Shown here: positions 45,571-56,499 of the stretch, piece by piece
How the letters are laid out: the number at the start of each line of letters is the position of its first letter
How positions within the stretch are numbered: position 1 is the stretch's first letter
Assembly (NCBI RefSeq): GCF_029784155.1
Contig: NC_073693.1
Span: forward strand, 357,197,825 to 357,261,824
Origin: Uranotaenia lowii
Lineage: Eukaryota > Arthropoda > Insecta > Diptera > Culicidae
DNA: 64,000 nt
Direction: 5' to 3'
Position numbers and translations under genes: made by a program
The notes under the pieces: generated by a model
What the model saw: only the letters and a program-made list of their open reading frames with translations
What the model was told of the DNA's origin: nothing
Database searches by the model: none

Positions 45571-47174
45571 ATGGGTCATTTCATACCAAGTGACCATGAA
45601 AATGCAACGACCCTCTTCGATTTCGCTCAAAATCAGTAGGGTGACTTATCATAACATAAATAAGAAAAATCCAAAGTTTTGGGGGAATCGGACCACCCTC
45701 CCTCAAATGGCAGCCCCCCCTTTTTTGAAAATTTGGCAATTTTAGCCAAAAAAACTGTTTTTGTTTTTTTAACATCTCGAAAACGGTAGAAGATAAGACC
45801 ATCCCTATTAAGAATATATTATAAGCTATCAAATGAGTTGATAAAAAAATTTCGGCAGTGTTACCAAACTAGATAATTTTGCATTAATGGGCTTGTGATA
45901 TAGCTCAGTTGGCAAGTCTGTTGTCTCCTGAGCCGATGTCCGCGAGTTCGAGCCCAAGAGTAAACATCGAACACAGTTGTACCGGATAAGTTTTTCAATA
46001 ACGATCCGCCAACTGCAACGTTGATAAAGTCGCGAATGCCATGAAGAGGGTAAAACGACTATAATCGAAACAAAAAAAAATAATAATTTTGCATTTTAAA
46101 ACTAAAATTGCGATAATCTCAAAATGCCCCCACCTTTAGTTTTGATTTGATGGTGCCAATGGATTCAGCGTGAAATTTTACATAAGAATCACTTATTCAC
46201 TCAAAACAATTTGAGCCGTTTCGGAGATATCAAGTTTTTAAGATGGGAAGTTCGTGAAATTTCACCTTTACGCCAATACATCTTACAAATACGCCTCCGA
46301 AAGGATGGATCTGCTTCCGCATATTGGTACTACAGGGTCCGACAATTGAACTGCTACATTGCTTCAACAGTAATTATCTCGTTGCACGCGAAACAGTATT
46401 GAACAACCCCTCGTAGCTTTGTTTACATAGTCTTAGCTATCATTGCACAGTGGTGCAGAACATCAATCTAGCTGTACGAAATTAATAGCGCCCAGGGATG
46501 AAGAGATAGACGTTTGATGTCTTCAGCAACATTATTCAATTTTACATGGAGCATATTCTAGCATCAAAATTTTTGCCGAGGGGTCCACCGATAGCGAGAT
46601 AAAAATGCTATCTTTTTTATTTTTCAAATAAGGGCTTTGATGTCTTCAACAAAGATGTTTAGCTGATCAAAATACATAAGTTTGTTGAATTTGTCAAAGT
46701 CCTATCACATCACTCTCTGGAGTTACAGTCAAAGTAAAAAAAATCTCTTAAAAAATAGTTTTTTAAACCTGACACGTTAAATATTGAATAAAATGGTTCG
46801 CTGTCTTCGAAACAAAGTTGTACCAAGTCACGATATACAATTGTCTCATATATAATAATGGTTTTAGAAGTTGCTGAAGCCCTGAAGAAAGTATTTGGTG
46901 TATTTTATTGGCAATTTTGAAAGGCTCGTCCACCGCTTCCCCCGCTAATTTCAAATGGAAATGGTTCCGCTTATCCTCAACAATGATCACAAAAAAGGGG
47001 TGTTGTGAAAATGTGCACTTTTCGATGGAGCTGCCATTTGAGGGAGGGTGGTCCGATTCCCCCAAAACTTTGGATTTTTCTTATTTACGTTATGATAAGT
47101 CACCCTACTGATTTTGAGCGAAATCTAAGAGGGTCGTTGCATTTTCATGGTCACTTGGTATGGAAAGACCCATA
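45571..47174. mobile_element. 1.6-kb element with about 150-bp terminal inverted repeats
   Basis: The first 147 bp (from atgggtcatttcataccaag) and the last about 150 bp (ending cttggtatggaaagacccat) are inverted copies at over 90 percent by eye, including gggaatcggaccaccctccc. The interior has no transposase. A SINE is nested in it. Confidence 0.88.
45886..46082 (+). mobile_element. tRNA-derived SINE with 13-bp target duplication
   Basis: The first 75 nt are tRNA-like: A box TAGCTCAGTTGG and B box GAGTTCGAGCC. A body of about 110 nt follows, ending in a run of A (cgaaacaaaaaaaaat). The element is flanked by a perfect 13-bp direct repeat ATAATTTTGCATT (45873-45885 and 46083-46095), the expected target-site duplication for LINE-driven retroposition. 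It sits inside the 45571-47174 element and is therefore younger. Confidence 0.92.
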
Positions 47175-48102
47175 TGGAATCTACTAAATATAACACAACG
47201 AAGTTCAAGTGTTTTTTTTTCTCGAAATCAGTTTTAATGCACTTATACCACTTTGGATCTAAGGGTCTCATTTATGCTTTTGCTTTTTTTCCTTGTTATT
47301 TTATGTGCAGCAAAATTTCAAAAACCTCCACAATTTGGATTTGATTTATCATTAGGAATTTAACGCAACTTGACTTTTCCAGCGCCATCATCAATAAAAC
47401 TACAATGAGGTACCGAATGTAATCAGAAAGTAGTGTGGGTTCACTAAATAATTTTTCCATCGTCTACTAAATGATGTAACATTGACTTACCGAACGCCAG
47501 CAGCTGTTACAGTGAACAAAAAAAGAAGGGAAAACTGAATCGGCTACCCATATCCCTCAGATTCTCGAATCATCCGAAAGGTACACCTCCATGTATTTCT
47601 GAGAGAAGGAACAAAAACTAAACATAAAAGCTCCCCAGGATATTTTTCGATGATAGAATCTTACTGTCTCGAAGAGCGTATGCAACTTCCTCCGAATCGG
47701 TTTGGTGGAATACATATAGCCAAGGTAGGAAGGAAGGTGAAAAAAGAGCACACACCCAAAAGGTTAGCAATGTATGCCAATTACGAATTCGTTATCCTTC
47801 TGGCTGATACCTTCCTTCCCATGTCCGCTGCTGCTGCTGCGAACAGGAATCGGAAACGGAACCAGGGCCCGGTTTATTCTCATGAATAATGGACACATGA
47901 CGATGCAATAATGTTTTTGCTAAAAGGTTTTCTTTTATCCTCCGGCACATTCCTTGGTTCTTTCAGATCGGATTGTGCAGCAGAGGTAGGACAGGGAAGC
48001 GATTGATTTAAGTGAGTCGAGACATAGATTCAGTTGCCAGCTGCTTTGAGCTGAAGTGAACTATATTTGGTGTTAAGACTCTACTAATGTACACTACATA
48101 AA
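47175..48102. other. Intergenic region 3' of the LRR gene
   Basis: No gene. TTTATT at 47873-47878 (AATAAA on the minus strand) is a possible polyadenylation signal for the LRR gene. Confidence 0.4.
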
Positions 48103-49530
48103 CTAAACAAGACGATCCGAGGGATTACACCTGATACCGTTTACGTTGGGCTCGTGAGCTACAAATTCCTGCCCATCGAGGACCAGTTTGTAGACGCCGA
48201 GCAGGTCGACCAAATCTGAACAGCTGATGGGGTTGTTTTGGATTCCGAAGTTTTGAAGACTTCTGCTACGCTTCAGCTGATCTGTGTTGACGTATGGTAT
48301 CTGATTGCCGTGCAATAAGAGCACCCGCAGATATTTCAGAGGCACAAACACCAGATAGTTGAGGTCACTGAGCTCGTTGTAGGATAGATCGATCTCGTCA
48401 ATCAGGTCATATTTCCGGATCGAAAAGGTGCCAAATTCCACGTGAGAAATGCGATTATACCGTAGATTGATGTAGTTCACTGACGAAAGATCCGAAAATA
48501 TCCCAATCGGTAGCGTTTCGATATCGTTGTGTGACAAATCCAGTGATGCCAAATTATCCTGTCCTCGGAAGACATCCAACGGAATACCGGCGAAGGTGAA
48601 ATTCATGTTGCTCATCGTCAGGGTGTGAAGAGTGCCTAAGGGTTTGAGAAAATTGAAATTCCTCAACTGTCTGTTACCCGACAGTGTAAGAGTTTCCAGT
48701 TCTGATCCATTGTTGAAAGCAGTTGATCCAATCCCAATCAACTTGTTATCGCTTAGATCCACATTTTTCACGACCATAAACGAATCGTTTTCTATGATAG
48801 AAATATTATTCTTAGATAGCGATATCGTCAAACTGCGTTTCCGCAAACTATACGGCTCGTAAATTATAACCATTGAACCTGCATTGATACGTGTTATGTA
48901 ATTATTACTCAGGTCCAACAATTCCAGCGACTTCAAACTATTGAAAATTCCAACCGGTATCGATACAATCTTGTTATTACTCAGATTCAGCGTTTTCAAC
49001 TTTTTCATCTCGCTGAAAATATTTTTATCCACTAATTCCAAATCAAGTTTCATATCCGGCATCTGCAAATCGATCAGCTCAACCAGTTTCCTAACGACAC
49101 TTACATCTCTCAACAGCGGGTTCCCTCCAATATTCAAAGACTGCACCTCCTCCGGCCATTCAAAGGCCCCAGCCGAAAACTCCCGCAATCGATTTGAAGA
49201 AACATCCAGATGTACAACCGTGGCAAATGTCTTCTCCAGAATCCGTACCAGGTTAATCCCCGTTGCACGTACCCTCTTAATGTAAGGAATCCGTGGCAAC
49301 GTATGAATGTGGCAGTCGAAAAACTCGATCACATCAGCACCCTCCGATCCTTCCATATTCTTGAAACGATCTCCCTCCGAGGCGTAGACATTCCGCAGAT
49401 AGCAAACGCGATCCTCGATATCGCAGCCCAGCTTCAGCACGGCCGACGTTGTCGTCGGGGAACTTGGTGGAATCACCAGGGCAAAGCAAGTAAACAGCAG
49501 CAGCAGAGCTGCGATCTGCTGCGTTGTCAT
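48103..49530 (-). CDS. Secreted leucine-rich-repeat protein
   Basis: A single-exon, 475-residue protein. Residues 1-30 form a signal peptide (MTTQQIAALLLLFTCFALVI). A cysteine-containing N-terminal cap follows (GCDIEDRVCYLRNVY), then at least twelve leucine-rich repeats of about 24 residues (clear ones include LKTLNLSNNKIVSIPVGIF, LELLDLSNNYITRI, LASLDLSHNDIETLPIGIF, VNYINLRYNRISHV, LIDEIDLSYNELSDL and LRVLLLHGNQIPYV). The C-terminal cap carries two cysteines (NNPISCSD, NGIRCNP). There is no transmembrane helix or coiled coil, so it is probably secreted to haemolymph or matrix. Mosquito immune LRR proteins share this layout but carry a C-terminal coiled coil, which is absent, so an immune role is only a possibility. 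Start codon: first ATG of the frame, just before the signal peptide. Confidence 0.93.
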   Translation of the reverse strand: MTTQQIAALLLLFTCFALVIPPSSPTTTSAVLKLGCDIEDRVCYLRNVYASEGDRFKNMEGSEGADVIEFFDCHIHTLPRIPYIKRVRATGINLVRILEKTFATVVHLDVSSNRLREFSAGAFEWPEEVQSLNIGGNPLLRDVSVVRKLVELIDLQMPDMKLDLELVDKNIFSEMKKLKTLNLSNNKIVSIPVGIFNSLKSLELLDLSNNYITRINAGSMVIIYEPYSLRKRSLTISLSKNNISIIENDSFMVVKNVDLSDNKLIGIGSTAFNNGSELETLTLSGNRQLRNFNFLKPLGTLHTLTMSNMNFTFAGIPLDVFRGQDNLASLDLSHNDIETLPIGIFSDLSSVNYINLRYNRISHVEFGTFSIRKYDLIDEIDLSYNELSDLNYLVFVPLKYLRVLLLHGNQIPYVNTDQLKRSRSLQNFGIQNNPISCSDLVDLLGVYKLVLDGQEFVAHEPNVNGIRCNPSDRLV

Positions 49531-49706
49531 GTTGAACTAGAACTAAACTTCTATGCTGCTGATAAGCTGATGTTGGTCAACCGAAAGAATCGTGCTCGTG
49601 TTATCAATTTTGACGAGATGGGAGAAAAATAAGTCACAAATCCGTTGTAGGTTCCGCGAGAGAGTGATAATTTTTCCAAATAACTTTCGGTAATAACAGT
49701 ATTTTG

Positions 49707-52700
49707 CCCGAGCAGACTTTGATGCCTGAATCGATAGCAAACAGTTACCAAAATGAGCTATCAATGCCAAAATGATAGCATAATTTAGTATTGTATTTTT
49801 TCCGATAGCAAAACTAGGTTTCATTAAAGCATCAATATGTGAAAAGATGATACCTAACCAATACCTTTATATGGCATTGAGACCAAAATGAAAGCTTTTT
49901 TTGGTTTTTCCAAGATAACAAAACGAGGCATCATTAAGGTTTCATTTATTTTTATAGTGCGGGAAGTGAGATAAAAAAGATAGCATAATTTGGCATTTTC
50001 CGTTGGCAAAATAAGGTACAATTTAAGCATCAATATGTCGAAAAACGATGTCAAACCAATATATGAAAGCACTATTTGGTTTTATTTTTAAAAATAACAA
50101 AACAATATATCATTGAGCTTTGATTTAAAACAATAAAGAAAAAAGGGAGATCAGAATGATAGCTTGATTTGGTACTCATTTTTCTATGAATAAAATGCGC
50201 GCATTTTTGGGTTATAATTTTTCAGAGATTGCAAAAATAAGCATCATTAAGGTATCAATATTTTGAAAACTGAAGATACATGAGCACCAATAAATTATGG
50301 AATTAAATTTTCCACATCCAAAAGAAATTTCAATTTGTCAGTTTATTTTTTTCTTTTGACGTTTCGGCGACTCAAATAAATCAAATGAATTGTTTGCATT
50401 TAAACGAAATAGCATCATGTTTATCGTTTGTTGTAAAAATAAATTTACGCAATTTTAAACTTTTCAACTTTTTTTTATTATCTTACTTTTATTTTATTTA
50501 AAAAAAATCATATTATTTAACTTTTTGAATAAATTGTAAATAAGACATTTTGCAATGATTTTATCAGAAAACAAATGATTATGGGACATTGACAAATATT
50601 CACAAAAAAAATTAATATCATTAGAATAACAATCACCAGAGCAATACTTTAAAAACAAATTCACATTTTTGAAAAAATAGTATAAAATTAAATATAACTT
50701 GAGCCTACTGTCACATCTATTCCTGATTAGAATAAATCTAGGACTCAAATAAAATCCTATCCTCGGGTGAAAAAACTGTTTTAAACTGTGAAAAACTGGG
50801 TTCAATTCGCATCATTTTTTATCACCAGTTCTTGAAAAAGTTAATTTGAAACTGAATAAATCAAAATATATATCATCTTTGTGGTCCATGGCGATTTATA
50901 TCAAGGCTACAGCTACCCTGAGAGGCCTTAGTTTTTTTAAATACCGAAAAGACAGGACGCTATCTTAGGCGACCTGAGATTCATTGAATGGCAATTTTAA
51001 ACTAAACCTACATCAAAGAGTTGAGAATCCACCCCGTGCTTCTGTGAATCATACGTTTGTCGTTTACTCCGCTATTCGCTCGATAACCAAAACAGATCCT
51101 ATTTTTGTGTATTATTTCACGAAACTTAGAAAACTACCTAAACCGAAATTTGAAACTTCAGTAATAAACACGCAATAACCGCAATAACGCATTAATTTTT
51201 TTTCTCTGATTATAGACACTTTACCACGTTTGTGGCGTTCGTGTCTTAATAAGGCATTAATTAAAAGACCGATTTATTATCCAAACTTTGATCATTGTCA
51301 TAACTTACGGATAAAACTAAATAATAAATATTAAAACGGACTTAAATGAAAAATAATTTTTTTAACCAACCATTTAAAGTACCGCTAGGCATATGCTCGC
51401 TGTCACTGATCCTACCACGAATCGAAAACAAAACAGAAAACAAATTAAACAATCATCAGTGCATCGAAAGTGTTTGAGTTTGTACCGTTTGCTCCCGGAT
51501 CGTAACGATTTCTATTAAAATGTATATAAATAACAAAGTGCTGTGCAACTTAAAATATACTTTGGACCAAGATCAGGAAATATTAGAGGTAACTATTATA
51601 TAATTATTTTGAATAATGCCACTCTCTAAGAGAACCTTTTCACAGCAGAGAATGTTTATTCCGACAAAAAACGCAGAAGTACTGGGTTTTAATGACCCTT
51701 TGGATTCAAACTTGAAATTCTATAGACGGAAACTTTGGCTCAATTGTAACCGGGCGAAAATAAGCTATCATATCCGAACCGAACCATGCAAAATGAAAGG
51801 TAATTAATTTTTTTTTTAATGAAAAGGGAGAGTATTTTTATACAAACTGAGACTTTTGTGCAATAATTTTTGGTTTTTTCAGCTTCAAAAAACTTGCTAA
51901 ACTTAAGTATGGGTGGATTGAGACCGCCATGAAACTACTACTGTCTAGTAGCAAGCCTCGGCTCGTGATTTGATCAGGTTACCGACCCAAATACAATCGA
52001 ATTCGACGCTGAGATGTTTCCCGATGAAGAAAGCTTTTCTCTCCAAGTGATCTAGGGTTTCTGGACGATCAGCCGATGCCCACCTGGATTGCCCGTACCG
52101 TTGGTGATGCAGCCCCAGTCAGTCGCACACAGTGTCGGACAAGTATCTAAGTTGCTATGCAAGATTCGATAAAAATAAGTTAAGTTTTATGCAAAACTAA
52201 TATCAACGTTAACTGTGAATTTGAACACAGATTATTGAGTTAGAAGCTTTGAGCAAAATAATGCAAAACATCCTCAAATATGAAATAAGATTATTCCATA
52301 CCTGCCATGGCTTCGAATAGAATCATTTAGTTTGCATAACAAAAGGCGAATTAGAAATACATTGAAAAAAACGTCTATCTAATGCTGCAAGGCATGCTCT
52401 AATAGTTTGCATTTCATAGTTTCGTTGCAGTAAATCAAATGGAAAGTTTCGATAGTTCAGGCGTGTCAATGGCCAACGATGGTCCTAACACAAACGGTTC
52501 TCAAAAATTTATCAACGCTGTAAAGTATCTCAGCAGGTCAAATGTTGGTTTCTGTTGATTCGTAGATGCTAGTTTTTTGTTTACATATACAAGATTATTA
52601 TTGTAATCTGGAATCCTCTATTCCCTCGTAGGACGTCTTAAATATCTAAAAAAAATCTGTATTTTAAAATGGATTAAGACAAATCCGACAATTCTTTGAT

Positions 52701-54229
52701 TGAGCTTAGTACATATAAGGTCACGTTTCTTTAGACTTTAATTACTGCAATCTGTCTGATTTTGAATGACTTTCAATGTTTGATTTTCTAGACAATAATT
52801 CAATTTATTTAATTTCGCGATCATAACGTGACACCATAGACACGTTGTAGGAATTATTGCGTACTAATTTTTGTGAGGTAATTTGAAATATGTACATGTA
52901 CATGTCGTGAAATTAGCTATGAACCGAAGGAAGTCAAAATCCACATATTTTGAAATTTAACATCAGTTTCTGATTGTAGGCTAAGGATTTACATTTAGAA
53001 TTATAACTCTGATCCATAATTAAGAAGCCCAACTTTATTTGAGACTTAAATTCAAATTTAGGACTTGGATTCTGATTTGAGTTTTTGTTGAAAGCATAGT
53101 TTATATTTGAAGAATGTTATTTGGTTGAAGAAATTCTATTTAAGAGGTTCTTCGAAAAGATATCAACTTATTTTGTAAAGTTTTGGGTGAAGCAAAAAGC
53201 AAGTCGATTAATTTTCCAACTCAACAACTAACTTTTGTATATTCTAAGTATTGAACAAAACAGAACCAACGATACATCCACAGAATAGGTATGAAACCCG
53301 ATGCATAGCTTTTTTTTTTTAAAGCTTAAATTTATTTCGTTTATAACTTTTACCTAGGAGTATGGTTTTTACAGTTCAAGTGATACATTTATACAAATTT
53401 TCATCTTTGAGTTGTAGTTTTACAGTTAGTACATAAGGTCATTTGAATTTTTAATTCTTTTAAGAATGTTTATCGAGCATATCGATTAGTGTTTACCCGA
53501 TGCATAGTCAAATTACAATGATCTGTATTTACACTCCTAACACTGCTTAATTTGAGTAACAAAATATTCCCACATTAATCCATGTTATACATGTTTAAAT
53601 CAAACTAGGTATAGGAACAATGAATCGCTTTAAATTTATTTTAAATAATTTTCTAATATAAGGTGCTTGATGCATTGCATAAATAAAGGCGATTTTGAAA
53701 AATGCTTGAATATTTATTTCCCATGTATAACGGAGCCTTGCATAAATGAAGGCGATTTTAGTGCTCGAGCAAAATTTTACAAAATTCTGCTATTATGCTT
53801 TGTTAGCAAAATTTGGTATCATTTTGTACGAATAAAGGTGAAACAATGCACTATTATCGCTTTCATTTATCATACACGGATTTCACAGTTATGCAAAATT
53901 TTAGTTGTATTGAAAGCTCATTGACACCTCGTTAAGCCAGCCTTTTCAACGGAATTTTGAAGGCACACCGATGCCAAATTTTTGATGAAATCGAAGCCAA
54001 AAAGTGGCATCATTGTGCTCTCAAAACGCGTTTTGAGAAGGTGGTTAAACGAGGTATCATTAAGGTTTCAGTGAAACCTACAGTTGGCATTATTGTGGTA
54101 TCGATATATGAAAAGTGAGACCCAAATTTTGGCATTGTACCACCTTATTCGGGCAAAATGATACCTCATTTTACTTTCAAGGCATGATAGCAAAATAAGG
54201 TATAATTTTGCCATAAAAGTCTGCTCGGG
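49707..54229. mobile_element. 4.5-kb region with CCCGAGCAGAC inverted ends
   Basis: CCCGAGCAGACTTTGATG at 49707 faces CATAAAAGTCTGCTCGGG ending at 54229 (one mismatch). Near both ends the inner sequence is full of related phrases (gatacctcattttg, ggcatcattaaggtatcaat, caatatgtgaaaa), typical of sub-terminal repeats. No transposase was recognised. The left end lies 177 bp upstream of the LRR gene start. A possible spliced coding unit lies at 51520-51802. Confidence 0.65.
51521..51802 (+). other. Possible two-exon coding unit inside the 4.5-kb element
   Basis: An ATG-led frame (MYINNKVLCNLKYTLDQDQE) ends at a donor-like gaggtaact near 51590. A second ATG-led frame of 62 residues (51616-51801, MPLSKRTFSQQRMF) ends at aaag/gtaatt. 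A pyrimidine-rich tttttcag lies at about 51873-51882. The composition is more protein-like than the surroundings, but I recognise no domain. It could be a captured host-gene fragment or a relic of an element gene. Confidence 0.25.
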
Positions 54230-54559
54230 TGAGCAACAAATCTCTTAAGGTACGCTGACTTTGTCACTATTCATGAAATGATTGAAACGCGTTAAAATCT
54301 TATGTATTAGATTATGTTTTACATTACCACCTTGCTTTTATATGTGACACAATTTTAAATCACTTTCTCCGTTGGATTGATTGAATCAAAATGTTTCTTA
54401 TAATGAACTAGCTGATCCCATACGAACTCCGATTCGCTTTCAACTTGAAATATGTAATGAACAGTTTGTATGAAAGTCAATTGCCGCGCATTTTCCAGAT
54501 GCACTTCTGAATTCATTGTTAAGAAATCATTGCAAAAATATTGGACGATCACTTTGTCT

Positions 54560-55098
54560 GTCGTCTGCTACTAAATTTGAAATCAGGAATCAATTGACCG
54601 TGCCAAAAAACCACGTGTATAAATTTCGACTAAATCATTGCATAACAACGCAATTATTGCCAAAAGTTAAACCCCTTTCTGGGGCTCTTATACAATCTTT
54701 GATACCTGAAATCGATTGCACTTCCCTCAAAACTCCGTGTGCAAATTTTCAAAGCAACCCACTGTACAATAACGTCAATATTGCTAAAAACAGTGAAAAA
54801 TTAATTAATATGGACGACCCCTTTCGTCGACCCCTGGCAAAACATTTGACATCTGAAATCGATTGCCCGTCCCTGAAAACTACCGTGTGCAAATTTTCAT
54901 TCCAATCCGATGTATAATACCGACGATATTGCAAAAATATTGAAATAACGACAATGTCGCAATAACAGTGAATAGTTAATATGGACGACCCCTTTAGATG
55001 ATAAGTGAAATCAATTGTTTGTCCCTAATAACTTCTATGTGCAAATTTTCATCCCAATCCGATGTATAAAAACGTCAATATCACTAAGATATTGAAAA
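54560..55098 (+). repeat. Tandem repeat of about 150 bp running into the gap
   Basis: At least three units, each with gaaatcgattg, a tccctaaaact-like phrase, gtgtgcaaattttc (54737, 54885 and 55037) and aataacgtcaatattgc. Spacing is 148-152 bp. The array reaches the first N, so the copy number is unknown. Confidence 0.85.
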
Positions 55099-55598
55099 NN
55101 NNNNNNNNNNNNNNNNNNNNNNNNNNNNNNNNNNNNNNNNNNNNNNNNNNNNNNNNNNNNNNNNNNNNNNNNNNNNNNNNNNNNNNNNNNNNNNNNNNNN
55201 NNNNNNNNNNNNNNNNNNNNNNNNNNNNNNNNNNNNNNNNNNNNNNNNNNNNNNNNNNNNNNNNNNNNNNNNNNNNNNNNNNNNNNNNNNNNNNNNNNNN
55301 NNNNNNNNNNNNNNNNNNNNNNNNNNNNNNNNNNNNNNNNNNNNNNNNNNNNNNNNNNNNNNNNNNNNNNNNNNNNNNNNNNNNNNNNNNNNNNNNNNNN
55401 NNNNNNNNNNNNNNNNNNNNNNNNNNNNNNNNNNNNNNNNNNNNNNNNNNNNNNNNNNNNNNNNNNNNNNNNNNNNNNNNNNNNNNNNNNNNNNNNNNNN
55501 NNNNNNNNNNNNNNNNNNNNNNNNNNNNNNNNNNNNNNNNNNNNNNNNNNNNNNNNNNNNNNNNNNNNNNNNNNNNNNNNNNNNNNNNNNNNNNNNNN
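55099..55598. other. Assembly gap (500 N)
   Basis: Exactly 500 N, probably a placeholder. It hides the 5' part of the Juan-like LINE and possibly the 5' half of the gypsy element. Confidence 0.99.
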
Positions 55599-56499
55599 CA
55601 CGAATAATACCAGTAGTGTTGGTTTTGCTCCTGAACTTTATTTGATCCATTTTAAAAAGGATCATGTTAATAATTAGCAAATTCTTGAAAAGGCTCGTCT
55701 TATGTTTCATTGTCGAGTCAAATTCGAACCTTTTCGTAAATCTTCTACCAAATTTCTTCAAAATATTACGCAATGTCGTCGTTGTCAAGCTTTTTGTCAT
55801 GGCACTAAAAATTGTAGAATGAATGCCAGATGCATGTTTTGCGGCTCATTCGATCATGAAAAATCTAAATGCCTTTTTGGTGGTGATAAGCCAAAAACAG
55901 AATTTTTTAAGTGTGCGAATTGCGCAGGTAATCATTCCTCGAAATCGCTAGACTGCCCCATCAGGGCAAAAATTATTGCTTCTAGGAAAAATCCCAAAGT
56001 TTCCAGAAAAGTTTCTTCTCCTCCTTCCTCTTTTTCGTCTTCACACGTCGGGCCGGCAAACAACCTGCCTGTTCGCGGTCAGCCTCGGCCTACATTGGAA
56101 TCACGGCTGGGTAATACCCGAAGTGATTTTAATGTTACCTGGGCTGATTCTGCGCCACAGACTCGTTGTTTATCGTTCTCAGAGGTGGTTGAAAATGGGT
56201 TGCCCTTTTCAGGTTTAACTAATAAAAATGGGAAAAAACCAAGTCTCAACGTTCATGCGAAGGCTTGGGAAAATCCCCGAAATTCAAATACTTTTTCTTC
56301 TCCTTACTCTTCTGATTCTAACAATTTTGTTGATTTGGGTGAGATTACTGAGGAAAAATTAAAATTTTTGCATCAAAATTTAATGGAAATGATGCAACTT
56401 ATGTTGAAAGCAAATTCAATGTTTGAAGCTTTCCAAACTTCTTTTAATTATGCTAACAAAATTATTATGACTTTGCGATTCCCTCATGGATCCAAATAG
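55599..56499 (+). pseudogene. Juan-like LINE ORF1 (gag-like), 5' end in gap
   Basis: The C-terminal part of a Jockey-clade ORF1 nucleic-acid-binding protein. The first ATG after the gap is at 55702, but the frame continues upstream to the gap through a single TAG (55675-55677), so ORF1 is interrupted. Cysteine knuckles are visible: CRRCQAFCHGTKNC, CMFCGSFDHEKSKC and CANCAGNHSSKSLDC, the three-knuckle pattern of this clade. The frame overlaps the start of ORF2 by 14 nt, normal for Jockey elements. The downstream half is low-complexity, Ser- and Asn-rich. Confidence 0.85.

Noticed and set aside
55035..55800. Open frames spanning the second N gap
   Set aside because: Same artefact; only the part after 55598 has real ORF1 text, and that is on the plus strand.
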